Assembly: GCF_000017505.1 (NCBI RefSeq)
Contig: NC_009675.1
Coordinates: 3,543,001-3,607,000, forward strand
Source: Anaeromyxobacter sp. Fw109-5
GTDB taxonomy: Bacteria; Myxococcota; Myxococcia; Myxococcales; Anaeromyxobacteraceae
Reading direction: 5' to 3'
Length of the DNA: 64,000 nucleotides
This document shows, piece after piece, positions 47,160 through 55,035 of this stretch. The notes under the pieces are model-generated. The model saw only the letters and a list, made by a program, of their open reading frames with translations. It did no database searches and was not told where the DNA came from. Both the position numbers and the translations under genes were made by a program. Each line of letters starts with the position of its first letter. Positions within the stretch are counted from its first letter, which is position 1.

Positions 47160-49052
47160 TCAGCGGCGGGCCGCCGCGTCGAGCGCGGCGAGGAGGTCGC
47201 GGTGCGACGCCGCGAACGCCGCGCCGCGCGAGCGGAGCGCCCGCGCGAGAGCCCCCGGCACGTCCAGCGCGCGGGCTCCCCGGACCCGATCCGCGTGCTC
47301 GCGCCGCACGCCGTGCGGGATGCGCAGCGACCAGTTCTGGTCCGACACCGTGCCCGGGACGTTGTAGGGCGCGCGGGACCCGAGCAGGTCGGTGAAGTAG
47401 ACCATCACGTTGCGCGCCGGGCCGACGAACAGCTCCGCGAAGCGCGCCTGCGCGAGCGCGGCGGGATCGGCGGCGACCGAGCGGATCCACGCGGCGCGGT
47501 CCTCGCCCTCCGCGAGGAGGCGCGAGGCGAGGTACGCCGCCTGCTCCCCCGAGCCGCCCGACCCGACCCACCGGTCCGCCACGCTCCAGATCGTCGGGGT
47601 GTCGTGACTCCCGAGCATGATCCAGTCCTCGGGCGCGGCGTTCTCGCCGCGGTAGACGTCGGCCGCGTCGTCGAGGCGCGCCTTCTGCGTGACGCGGAAC
47701 CGGCCGAGCCCGTGGCGCGCCGCCACCCTCGAGAGCGGGTACGGCAGCGTGCTCAGGATCTCGCAGGCGACGTCGCGCCGGTCGGGCGCGGCCTCCACCA
47801 CGAGGTCGAGGAGCGCGGCGTGGCGCGCGACCTGCTCCTCTTCGAGCGCGACCACCCACCCGTCCGCGTGGCGCTGCAGCTTCCGGTCCAGCTGCTCGGC
47901 GCGCGCGATGGCGAACCCGGCGAGGTCGGGCACGTCGGGGGAGCAGAAGAGCCGCGCGCCCGCCCGCACCGCCGCGGCGGGGTCCCCGCCCGCGCGGTAC
48001 ACCCACGGCGCGACGAGGCCGTGCGGGTGATCCACCCGCAGGCCGTCGTGCTCGCTCATCACCTTCCGGACGCGCGCCCGCAGGAACCGCGCGGCGGGGC
48101 CCTCCTCGCGCACGCCGGACGCGTCCACCTCTGCGTACGCGCGGGGGTCGAGGACCGCGAACCCCCAGGCCTGTCCGCCCGGATCCGTGCGGCTCGGCGG
48201 CGCGCCCATGAGCCACCCGTCGAGGAGGAAGCGCTGCGCGGCCCAGGCGTCCCGCTCCGACATGCCCACCTGGAAGTCGGCGAAGAGCGCGAGCCCGAGC
48301 GACCGCGCCCGCGCCCGGAACGCGGCGTGCTGCTCGTGCGCGAGGAGCTGGACGAGCGCGTACGCCTCCACCTCGTCCCGGTGCCGGCCGAGCAGCTCCT
48401 CTCGCCGCGCCGCCGCAGCCGCTTCCGCGCCCGGCGCGGGTGCGAGCAGGGACCGATCCGCCGCGCTCGGCCACGCGCGCCAGGTGGCGCCCCCGTGCGA
48501 CGCCTGGAGGATCTCGTAGAGCGCGTCGCGGACGAGCCAGTCGGCGTGCTCGGCCCGGAAAGCGTCGAGCCGGCGCGCCAGGTCCGCGGCCGAGCCGCGG
48601 GCGCCCGCGGCGCGCTGCGCCCGGAACCGCCCCGCCGCCTCGGCGAGAGCGCGCCGCGCGGCCTCGAAGGCGTACCCGTAAGCGACGCGATCGCCGCGCG
48701 GCCGCCCCTCCACGAGCGCCGCCAGGGTCTCGGCGCGGAGCAGCTCCGCGCCTTCGGGGCGGGTGAGCGGGAGGAGCGCGATGGACAGCGGGCTCCGCGA
48801 GAAGAGCGTCCCGTCGTACGGCGAGGGGTTGCAGGCCGAGGTGGCGCCCGACGGCCCGAGCTGAAGCCCGTCGAAGCCGAGCTCGGAGGCGAGCTCGAGC
48901 AGCTCGACAGCGCCCTCCGCGCACGGAGTACCGCGCCCGATGTCCTCCGAGGGGTGCGCTGGGAAGGCGGCGTCGTGGACGCCGAGGAGGAGGCGGCGAA
49001 CCCCGAGCGCGTCGAGCGCCTCGCGGACGAGCCGGCGGGCGGGTGAGGACAA
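47160..49052 (-). CDS. malQ: 4-alpha-glucanotransferase (GH77, MalQ-like), divergent
   Basis: The 630-residue protein fits amylomaltase: ELGFDGLQLGPSGATSACNPSPYDGTLFSRSPL at the N-terminal end of the barrel, FADFQVGMSERDAWAAQ, the nucleophile region DGLRVDHPHGLVAPW, IMLGSHDTPTIWSV and the terminal DQNWSLRIP. The usual AEDLG acid/base segment reads VACEILS here, so activity should be checked. The frame forces a TTG start at 49052, since a stop lies five codons upstream and no ATG/GTG follows nearby. It moves alpha-1,4-glucan segments and releases maltose, feeding the maltokinase. Confidence 0.85.
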   Translation of the reverse strand: MSSPARRLVREALDALGVRRLLLGVHDAAFPAHPSEDIGRGTPCAEGAVELLELASELGFDGLQLGPSGATSACNPSPYDGTLFSRSPLSIALLPLTRPEGAELLRAETLAALVEGRPRGDRVAYGYAFEAARRALAEAAGRFRAQRAAGARGSAADLARRLDAFRAEHADWLVRDALYEILQASHGGATWRAWPSAADRSLLAPAPGAEAAAAARREELLGRHRDEVEAYALVQLLAHEQHAAFRARARSLGLALFADFQVGMSERDAWAAQRFLLDGWLMGAPPSRTDPGGQAWGFAVLDPRAYAEVDASGVREEGPAARFLRARVRKVMSEHDGLRVDHPHGLVAPWVYRAGGDPAAAVRAGARLFCSPDVPDLAGFAIARAEQLDRKLQRHADGWVVALEEEQVARHAALLDLVVEAAPDRRDVACEILSTLPYPLSRVAARHGLGRFRVTQKARLDDAADVYRGENAAPEDWIMLGSHDTPTIWSVADRWVGSGGSGEQAAYLASRLLAEGEDRAAWIRSVAADPAALAQARFAELFVGPARNVMVYFTDLLGSRAPYNVPGTVSDQNWSLRIPHGVRREHADRVRGARALDVPGALARALRSRGAAFAASHRDLLAALDAAARR

Positions 49053-49165
49053 GGCGCCGGAAGGCTAGCACGGGGGACGTGAAGGGCCCTCGCACGGCGA
49101 CTGGGCGTGGGAGCCGGCGGGCGGACGCTTCGGCGCCGCAAACCGACTACGGTCACCGCCGGCGA

Positions 49166-49473
<308 letters not shown>

Positions 49474-49490
49474 TTAGAAATTTCCGCTCG

Positions 49491-49545
49491 TCCCGAGCGT
49501 AGCGCCGTCCTGAGCCTGGCGAAGGACGGCGCGGAGTCGAGGGGC
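49491..49545. repeat. REP-like palindromic intergenic repeat
   Basis: CGTCCCGAGCGTAGCGCC is followed by GTCCTGAGCCTGGCGAAGGAC and GGCGCGGAGTCGA. The two CCGTCCT/AGGACGG and GGCGC/GCGCC pairs can fold into a hairpin. The TGAGCC-GCGAAGGA and CGGAGTCGA phrases recall widespread intergenic REP-like sequences. Related phrases recur at 53221 and 55523, each next to hexamers. Confidence 0.5.
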
Positions 49546-49658
49546 GACCCCGACCGCGAGGACGTGAACCGCTCAATCAGCCGCCGCGCCGGGCTTTGCC
49601 CGTCACGGCGGCTGCAGCGCGTGGTCCTCGTGAATGGAGGACGGGTTCGAGCTTGGGC

Positions 49659-49707
49659 GTTTGGCATCGCGCCTCCTGTCCGGGGTGAAGGAGGCGCGAT
49701 GCCAAAC
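49659..49707 (+). promoter_or_regulatory. Palindrome enclosing SD and ATG of four-helix-bundle gene 1
   Basis: GTTTGGCATCGCGCCTCCT at 49659-49677 and its exact complement at 49689-49707 (19 of 19 pairs) enclose an 11-base loop. The right arm holds AGGAGG and the ATG at 49699, so the folded mRNA would bury both. The left arm offers a mirror-image AGGAGG and ATG reading leftward on the other strand. It could be a translational switch, a protein-binding site or the end of an element. Confidence 0.8.
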
Positions 49708-50199
49708 ACCGTTCTCGTCCCGCTGAAGCCCGATTCCGGTCACTCTTCCCCCACCCTCACTCCCTCCCCCTCCCCCTCTCCCTCTCCCTCTCCTTCTCCC
49801 TCCCCCTCTTCCTCTCCCTCTTCCTCTCCCTCTCCCTCTTCCTCTCCCTCTCCGTCACCCTTCCCCTTCCAGACCCTCGACGTCTACCGCTGCGCCCGAG
49901 AGCTCGCGGTGCGCGTTCACCGCGCCCACCTCTCCGACGCGGAGCTCCGCGATCAGGCCACCCGCGCGTCCAAGAGCGCGTTCCTGAACCTCAGCGAGGG
50001 ACTCCCCGACGATCGCGTCGCCATGCGGCGCAAGTACTTCCTCGCCTCCGACGGCTCGCTCCACGAGGTCGTCGCGGCGGTGGATCTCGCAGCCGCCATC
50101 GGGGCGGTCCAGGAGACCGACGCAGCCGAGATCCTCGCCCTCGCCGACCGGCTCCGGGCCATGCTGCGCGGGCTGCTCCGCAGGGCCGCCACGCGTTGA
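49699..50199 (+). CDS. Four-helix-bundle protein (23S rRNA intervening-sequence protein family) with Ser-Pro repeat
   Basis: The 166-residue product has a C-terminal four-helix-bundle domain of the IVP/TIGR02436 family: FPFQTLDVYRCARELAVRVH, LRDQATRASKSAFLNLSEGL, KYFLASDGSLHEVVAAVDLA and ALADRLRAMLRGLLRR. Relatives are encoded inside 23S rRNA insertions or free in genomes, and Avd of diversity-generating retroelements shares the fold. Before the domain, residues 22 to about 53 are a Ser-Pro run encoded by a CTCCCT-type microsatellite (49748-49856), probably length-variable. AGGAGG lies 4 bases before the ATG, inside a palindrome. It converges on a second family member. Confidence 0.85.
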   Translation: MPNTVLVPLKPDSGHSSPTLTPSPSPSPSPSPSPSPSSSPSSSPSPSSSPSPSPFPFQTLDVYRCARELAVRVHRAHLSDAELRDQATRASKSAFLNLSEGLPDDRVAMRRKYFLASDGSLHEVVAAVDLAAAIGAVQETDAAEILALADRLRAMLRGLLRRAATR

Positions 50200-50210
50200 A
50201 CGCAGCACGA

Positions 50211-50241
50211 GGCGCGGTGACCCGAGCGAGGTCACCGCGCC
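50211..50241. terminator. Bidirectional terminator between the two four-helix-bundle genes
   Basis: GGCGCGGTGACC and GGTCACCGCGCC form a perfect 12-bp stem around a 7-base loop. It fills the 50-base gap between the convergent stop codons, so it can end transcription from both sides. Confidence 0.75.
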
Positions 50242-50249
50242 GCTCCGGT

Positions 50250-50660
50250 CTAGCGCACCAGCCCCGTCAGCATCGCCACGAGGCGGTCCGCGATCCGGGC
50301 GACCTCCTCCGCGTGGGCGGCGGAGGTGTCCCCGCACAGCGCCGCGATCTCGACCGCCGCCGCGGCCTCGACGGTCTCGGCGCGGGCGATGGCGAACGCG
50401 CGGGCTTTGTCGCCCCTCGTCACTCGCCCGGCGCCCTCCGCCGTGTTGAGGCAGGCGGACTTGGCCGAGCGGACGGCCTCGTCACGGAGCTTCGCGTCGC
50501 GGATGGGCGAACCGAGGACGGCGAGGAGCAGGTCACGCGCGACGGCGAACGCGTGAAGCTTGTGGTGAGGGAGGACGCGGACGGGGGAAGAATTGCGGGA
50601 GCGGGAGGAGGGGACGGTGGAGCGGGCTGCGTCTGCAAGGGAAGCGAGGTTGTTGGCCAT
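50250..50660 (-). CDS. Four-helix-bundle protein (23S rRNA intervening-sequence protein family), second copy
   Basis: The 136-residue product belongs to the same family: HHKLHAFAVARDLLLAVL, LRDEAVRSAKSACLNTAEGA (the conserved R-A/S-x-S-A-x-L-N-x-x-E-G phrase), KARAFAIARAETVEAAAAVE and ARIADRLVAMLTGLV. An N-terminal 30 residues rich in Ser, Ala and Arg precede the domain, without the Ser-Pro run. The ATG at 50660 follows AAGGAG and lies within a 22-bp palindrome. It is convergent with gene 1, and the two proteins are clearly diverged, so this is not a recent duplication. Confidence 0.85.
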   Translation of the reverse strand: MANNLASLADAARSTVPSSRSRNSSPVRVLPHHKLHAFAVARDLLLAVLGSPIRDAKLRDEAVRSAKSACLNTAEGAGRVTRGDKARAFAIARAETVEAAAAVEIAALCGDTSAAHAEEVARIADRLVAMLTGLVR

Positions 50661-50708
50661 GGGGCGGCTCCTTTCACCCCCGGGAGAAGGAGCCGCCCCA
50701 TGACCAAC
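50652..50708 (-). promoter_or_regulatory. Palindrome enclosing SD and ATG of four-helix-bundle gene 2
   Basis: Arms of 22 bases at 50652-50673 and 50687-50708 are complementary at 21 positions around a 13-base loop. The arm used by the minus-strand gene contains AAGGAG-CCGCCCC-ATG; the other arm gives a mirror-image AAGGAG and ATG reading rightward from 50700. The sequence is unlike that of the palindrome at 49659, yet the layout is the same. Confidence 0.8.
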
Positions 50709-50775
50709 GACTGTGAGCCCCCGGACGAAGACCGTCCGCCCGAACGGCGCGTGGACCCGAGAGCCGCAGGCGCAG

Positions 50776-50795
50776 TGCCACCCACCGGTGGCACG
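50776..50795. terminator. Small hairpin before hexamer array 4
   Basis: GTGCCACC and GGTGGCAC form a perfect 8-bp stem with a CACC tetraloop. It lies between the palindrome of four-helix-bundle gene 2 and array 4. It may end outward transcription; there is no T run. Confidence 0.4.
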
Positions 50796-50832
50796 AGCCT
50801 GCCCGGGATGAGAGCGCCGTTCACGACCAGTG

Positions 50833-51004
<172 letters not shown>

Positions 51005-51199
51005 TGTCATTCGTCACATCGGTTCGCGCTGGACTCGGGACGAGGTGCCGACCGCGCGCCCGCGGTGGGCACGCGCGAGGGAGCAGTACGAGCCAGGGAA
51101 AGGGGCCTACGAGGGGGCCGGAGGGCCGGCGTCGCCGCGCGTCCGCCGCGTCGCCGGAAGACGCTGCGGTCGGCTTTGCTCCCGTTCCGCCGACCGCGG

Positions 51200-52375
51200 T
51201 CACGTTGCCCACAAGCCCTGCTGAATGGCAGCTGGCGCGGCGCCGGCGTACCCCGTCCGCTCGGAGGCGCTCTCACGCCGGAAACGATCCATGTGCTCGC
51301 GCCCGTAGGTCTGTTCGGCGTGCAACAGGTTGTGCGACCTGCAGGCGACCCGGAGATTCTCGAGCGTCGAGAGACCGCCCAGGGCCTGCGGGTGGATGTG
51401 GTCGAGCTCCAGCTGCCAGCGGCTGTTGCAGCGCCGCCCGTCCGGAGCGACCCAGGCGCAGCGTCCCCCGTCGCGCTTCCAGACCTCGCGCCGCACTATC
51501 GCCGGGATCGTGCTCGTGGGCGCGGCGGGCTCGGCAGAGGGCCGTGGGTCCCGGTCCGCCTTCCGCTGACGCTGCAGCTGCGGCGCGACCGCGCCCTTGC
51601 GCTTGCCGTGCTTCTCGATGGCGCAGCGGATGGCCTCGCGGAGCACCGCCGCGAGGTCGCCGTCCGGGATCTTGTGCGAGAGCAGCGCGGCGAGCGTCTC
51701 GAGGTCCTCCTTGCAGGACGCGTCGATGGTGACCCGCAGCGACCAGCCGCTCTCGCTCACGGCGCGGGTCTCCGCCCGCGTCTTCGGGCGGGGAACGTCG
51801 GGCAGCGCGGAGACCGTGGGCGGCAGCGACCCACCAGCAGCCGCTGGCGGCGCGGGGATCGCCTCCTGCGGCTCGGCAGGTCCGGCATGGACTGTCGCCA
51901 GCGGCAGCGCCGGGGCGCTCGCGGCTGGAGCGCGGTCGGGCAGCTTGCGCAGGCCCGCCCGCGGAGCGGTGCGCGCCTGGAGCGAGGCGACGAGGTGATC
52001 CACCTCGGCCTTGGTGCGGTAGGCGGCACGGCCGACGAGGTCGGGCAGGTTCTCCTCGGTCAGCACCTGGCCGAGCAGCTGGACGGTGGAGATGCAAAGG
52101 CGGCCATCCCGAAGCGCGCCCTCGAGACTGGGGAACCGGCGCAGCACCCGCATCGCCTGGATGCGTCGCCCCGCAGCGCCCTCGCGCAGGTGGAGCACCT
52201 CCAGGCAATACGCCCAGAGCGAGGGGTACCCGGCCTCCACGTACGCGCGGCGGCGATCGAACACCTCGAGGTGGAGGAGGAACTCGACCTGGACGTCGCG
52301 CTCCTGGCCGGCGAGCTCGCGCAGGCGCTGGGCGAGCAGGGTCGAGTCGAGGGCGGAAGGGGCGACAGCGGGCAT
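51200..52375 (-). CDS. HNH endonuclease domain protein, intact copy
   Basis: The 391-residue product begins with a helical region (LRELAGQERDVQVEFLLHLE, YVEAGYPSLWAYCLEVLHLR, AGRRIQAMRVLRRFP), a Pro/Ala-rich linker, and a second conserved part (GWSLRVTIDASCKEDLETL, LLSHKIPDGDLAAVLREAI). It ends in an HNH nuclease: VRREVWKRDGGRCAW, LELDHIHPQALGG, and NLRVACRSHNLLHAEQTYG, with the His-Asn-His residues and a cysteine pair. It should cut DNA in a metal-dependent way. AAGGAGG lies before the ATG at 52375. Upstream sequence is open in frame into array 5, but only because of base composition. Confidence 0.88.
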   Translation of the reverse strand: MPAVAPSALDSTLLAQRLRELAGQERDVQVEFLLHLEVFDRRRAYVEAGYPSLWAYCLEVLHLREGAAGRRIQAMRVLRRFPSLEGALRDGRLCISTVQLLGQVLTEENLPDLVGRAAYRTKAEVDHLVASLQARTAPRAGLRKLPDRAPAASAPALPLATVHAGPAEPQEAIPAPPAAAGGSLPPTVSALPDVPRPKTRAETRAVSESGWSLRVTIDASCKEDLETLAALLSHKIPDGDLAAVLREAIRCAIEKHGKRKGAVAPQLQRQRKADRDPRPSAEPAAPTSTIPAIVRREVWKRDGGRCAWVAPDGRRCNSRWQLELDHIHPQALGGLSTLENLRVACRSHNLLHAEQTYGREHMDRFRRESASERTGYAGAAPAAIQQGLWAT

Positions 52376-52395
52376 GGTGCACCTCCTTGTGCACC
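52376..52395 (-). promoter_or_regulatory. Hairpin presenting the SD of the HNH gene in its loop
   Basis: On the minus strand GGTGCAC and GTGCACC form a perfect 7-bp stem around the loop AAGGAG, with the ATG directly after. The decayed copy keeps the same stem with loop AGGAG (29778-29796). The ribosome-binding site would thus be shown in the loop, not hidden. Confidence 0.6.
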
Positions 52396-52885
52396 GTTCG
52401 TAACACGCGATTTGCGGCTCTCCTGGAACGCACCAGGCTCGCGCCTGCGCTGCGTTCCGGGCCCGCCCCTTCGCCATCCACGCGGTGCGCCGGACGCGCA
52501 CGGCGCGGCCTGCCTGCGCTCGCGAGGAGCGTGCTCTCGACGTGCCGCGGACGTCGAAGCACGTTTCGCCTCGAACCTCGTCAAGAGGGCAACGTTCACC
52601 CACCGCAACTGGGACTCGCGTGGCTCGGCAAGAGCTGTCGCTGGAGATAGCAGGGACTCGTAGTGAATGCCGCCGTCGGCCGAGCGGCGCGCAACTTCCT
52701 CGGACCTGCTCTGCCCGCTCGTCCAGTCCTCGCGCCGACGGCGACGAAGACCCGCCGCGTGCCATGCCCGAGGCGCGCCGGGAACCGGGCGTTTCTCCCC
52801 TCGACGCCCGAGCCCTCTGCGTCGAGCGGCGGCACACAACCCCGCGCGCGCGCGTGCTGTCGCCGTGGGATGTGACGAATGAAGA

Positions 52886-53218
52886 GACCCCGACCCCGAC
52901 CCCGACCGCGACCGCGACCCCGACCGCGACCCCGACCGCGACCCCGACCGCGACCCCGACCGCGACCCCGACCGCGACCCCGACCGCGACCCCGACCGCG
53001 ACCCCGACCGCGACCCCGACCCCGACCCCGACCGCGACCCCGACCGCGACCGCGACCCCGACCGCGACCCCGACCGCGACCCCGACCCCGACCCCGACCC
53101 CGACCGCGACCCCGACCCCGACCGCGACCCCGCGACCTCGACCGCGACGACCCCGACCGCGACCCCGACCGCGACCCCGACCGCGACCACGACCGCGACG
53201 ACCCCGACCGACCGACCC
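52886..53218 (-). repeat. GACCNC hexamer array 5
   Basis: About 55 units of GACCCC and GACCGC, mostly alternating, with phase breaks near 53130-53215 (GCGACCTCGACCGCGACGACC). It begins 3 bases after the right terminal repeat of the HNH element and ends about 44 bases before the stop of the GMC oxidoreductase gene. Confidence 0.95.
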
Positions 53219-53237
53219 GAGGCCGGTCATCCCGAGC
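53219..53237 (+). repeat. 19-bp direct repeat, left copy
   Basis: GAGGCCGGTCATCCCGAGC here recurs with one change at 55521-55539. The two copies enclose the GMC oxidoreductase gene and a small lipoprotein gene (2.3 kb), and each adjoins hexamers. Confidence 0.7.
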
Positions 53238-53261
53238 CCTTCGACTCCGCGGTCTCCGCCC

Positions 53262-54884
53262 TCACCCGCCCGACGGCGGTCGCGGCGCCGGCTTCGGCGT
53301 GCCCTCGGGGTTCGCCGGGATCCCGCTCATCACGTGCTCGGCGAGGGCGGTGATGGTGAGCGACGGGTTCACGCCCAGGTTCGCCGGGACGAGGCTGCCG
53401 TCCGCGACGTAGAGGTGCTCGTAGCCGAAGACCCGCCCCCCGCTGTCGCAGACGCCCTCCGCCGGCGAGGCGCCCATGGTCGCGCCGCCCAGGATGTGGG
53501 CGGTGCTGGAGGCGCCGAGGAGCACCTCGTGCAACCCGCTCTGCGGCACGCCGTCCATCTTGCGCGCCAGCCGCCGGGCGAGCGCGTTCGCGAGGGGCAT
53601 GTACGTCGGCGGCCGCTGCCCGTCCGAGAGCGCCGTGGTGAGCGCCCTCCCCCACGGACGCCGCGCGAGCCGCAGGCGCATGTGGCTCGAGAGCGGCTGC
53701 ATGACGAGCAGCACGGCGGTGCGACGCGCCCAGCCGAACGGCCAGTGCGCGCGCAGGAAGTCGAGCGGGTGGCGGAACGCGTTGCCGATCCAGCGCAGCC
53801 AGCGCGGCCAGGGCGGGCCGTGGCCGGTGAGGTGCGTCGAGAGCAGGGCCATGGCGTCGTGGCCGGCGCCGTAGCGGACGATCTCGACGTGGGTGTCGTC
53901 GTCCGCGTCCACGCCGGAGGTGATGGCGATCCCGCGGCTGTAGTCGACGTCGCCGCGCCGCGCGGTGACGGCGAGCAGCGCCTCGCTGTTCGTGCGCACG
54001 TAGTCGCCGAGCCGGTCGCTCAGGCGCGCGAGGCTGCCGCGCTCCTTGCATCCCAGGAGCAGGCTCACGGTCCCGAGCGCGCCGGCGGAGAGCACGACCC
54101 CGCGCGCTCGGAGCACGCGCGAGCCCACGGAGAGCGGGCGCGTGGAGCGGACGGTGCGCACCTCGTAGCCGCCCTCCGGCATCGGCCGGACGTCGGTGAC
54201 CTTGGTCTCGGCGTGGATGACGCACCCGCGCCGCTCGGCGAGGAAGAGGTAGTTCCGGTCGAGTGTGTTCTTCGCGCCGTGCCTGCACCCCGTCATGCAG
54301 CCGCCGCACAGGGTGCAGCCAGTGCGCGCGGGGCCCTCGCCGCCGAAGTACGGATCGGGATCGGTGCGCCCCGCCTCGCCGCCGTAGTACACGCCGACCG
54401 TGTGGCGCGCGAACGTGCTCCCGCGTCCGGTCTCCTCCTCCACGGCCTCGCGGAGCAGCTCGTCCGCGGGGAAGGTCTCCCGCGCGGGCCTCGCGCCCAG
54501 CATGAACCGGGCGGTCGCGTAGTGCGGGGCGAGCTTCTCGCTCCAGTCCTCGCTCCCGGGCCAGCGCGGATCCCGGAACGCGCGCGCCGCCGGGACGAGG
54601 AGCGTGTTCGCGTAGACGAGGCTGCCGCCGCCGACGCCCGCGCCGTGCAGGACGAGCACGTGCTTCAGGACGGAGATCTGCTGGATCCCGTAGCAGAGCA
54701 GCCTCGGCATCCACAGCGACTTGCGCAGGTTCCAGTTCGTCGCGGCGAAGTCGTCTTGCCCCCAGCGCTTCCCCATCTCCAGCACCGCGACGCGATAGCC
54801 CTTCTCGGAGAGCCGCAGGGCGGAGACCGCCCCGCCGAAGCCGGAGCCGATGACGATGAAGTCGTAGTCGAGCGCGCTGGGCAC
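53262..54884 (-). CDS. GMC-family FAD oxidoreductase (cholesterol-oxidase-like) with cysteine cluster
   Basis: The 540-residue enzyme has an N-terminal FAD-binding DFIVIGSGFGGAVSALRLSEKG with VLEMG, the GMC phrase HGAGVGGGSLVYANTL, and a C-terminal ILGGATMG followed by YVADGSLVPANLGVNPSLTI. Within it, CTLCGGCMTGCRHGAKNTLD has four cysteines in a ferredoxin-like C-x2-C-x2-C-x3-C spacing, known in a subgroup of these oxidoreductases and probably binding an iron-sulfur cluster. It oxidises an alcohol, perhaps a sterol or polyprenoid. The best start is GTG 54884. No signal peptide is apparent. Confidence 0.88.
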   Translation of the reverse strand: MPSALDYDFIVIGSGFGGAVSALRLSEKGYRVAVLEMGKRWGQDDFAATNWNLRKSLWMPRLLCYGIQQISVLKHVLVLHGAGVGGGSLVYANTLLVPAARAFRDPRWPGSEDWSEKLAPHYATARFMLGARPARETFPADELLREAVEEETGRGSTFARHTVGVYYGGEAGRTDPDPYFGGEGPARTGCTLCGGCMTGCRHGAKNTLDRNYLFLAERRGCVIHAETKVTDVRPMPEGGYEVRTVRSTRPLSVGSRVLRARGVVLSAGALGTVSLLLGCKERGSLARLSDRLGDYVRTNSEALLAVTARRGDVDYSRGIAITSGVDADDDTHVEIVRYGAGHDAMALLSTHLTGHGPPWPRWLRWIGNAFRHPLDFLRAHWPFGWARRTAVLLVMQPLSSHMRLRLARRPWGRALTTALSDGQRPPTYMPLANALARRLARKMDGVPQSGLHEVLLGASSTAHILGGATMGASPAEGVCDSGGRVFGYEHLYVADGSLVPANLGVNPSLTITALAEHVMSGIPANPEGTPKPAPRPPSGG

Positions 54885-55035
54885 GCGCGAAGTCTGCCTC
54901 AGCGTGGCCCGGAGCGCGAGCGGGTGCCCTCCCGCCCGTCCGGCGTCCCGGCCTCGAGCCGGGTGGGCCGCGCGACGGTCCCTCGCTCGCACGCGACGTC
55001 GCGCCACCGGGTCGCGGCGTGGCCAGACTGGAGGG

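Larger units (their letters stand above)
51007..52882 (-). mobile_element. Intact HNH element with 14-bp terminal inverted repeats
   Basis: The segment is bounded by TCATTCGTCACATC (51007-51020) and its exact complement GATGTGACGAATGA (52869-52882). It carries one intact HNH gene, about 490 bases of conserved upstream sequence and 180 of downstream sequence that recur in copies 1 and 3. Hexamer arrays of the same type abut both ends, so it seems to lie inside one array. No clear target duplication and no transposase gene are present. Mobility is inferred from copy number, conserved ends and context. Confidence 0.72.

Noticed and set aside
49699-50660. Diversity-generating retroelement, because four-helix-bundle proteins resemble Avd
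   Set aside because: No reverse transcriptase, template repeat or variable repeat is present nearby.
51200-53230. HNH protein as a 676-residue protein starting inside array 5
   Set aside because: The upstream part is low complexity from the array plus noncoding flank; the ATG at 52375 has a strong SD and aligns with the other copy.
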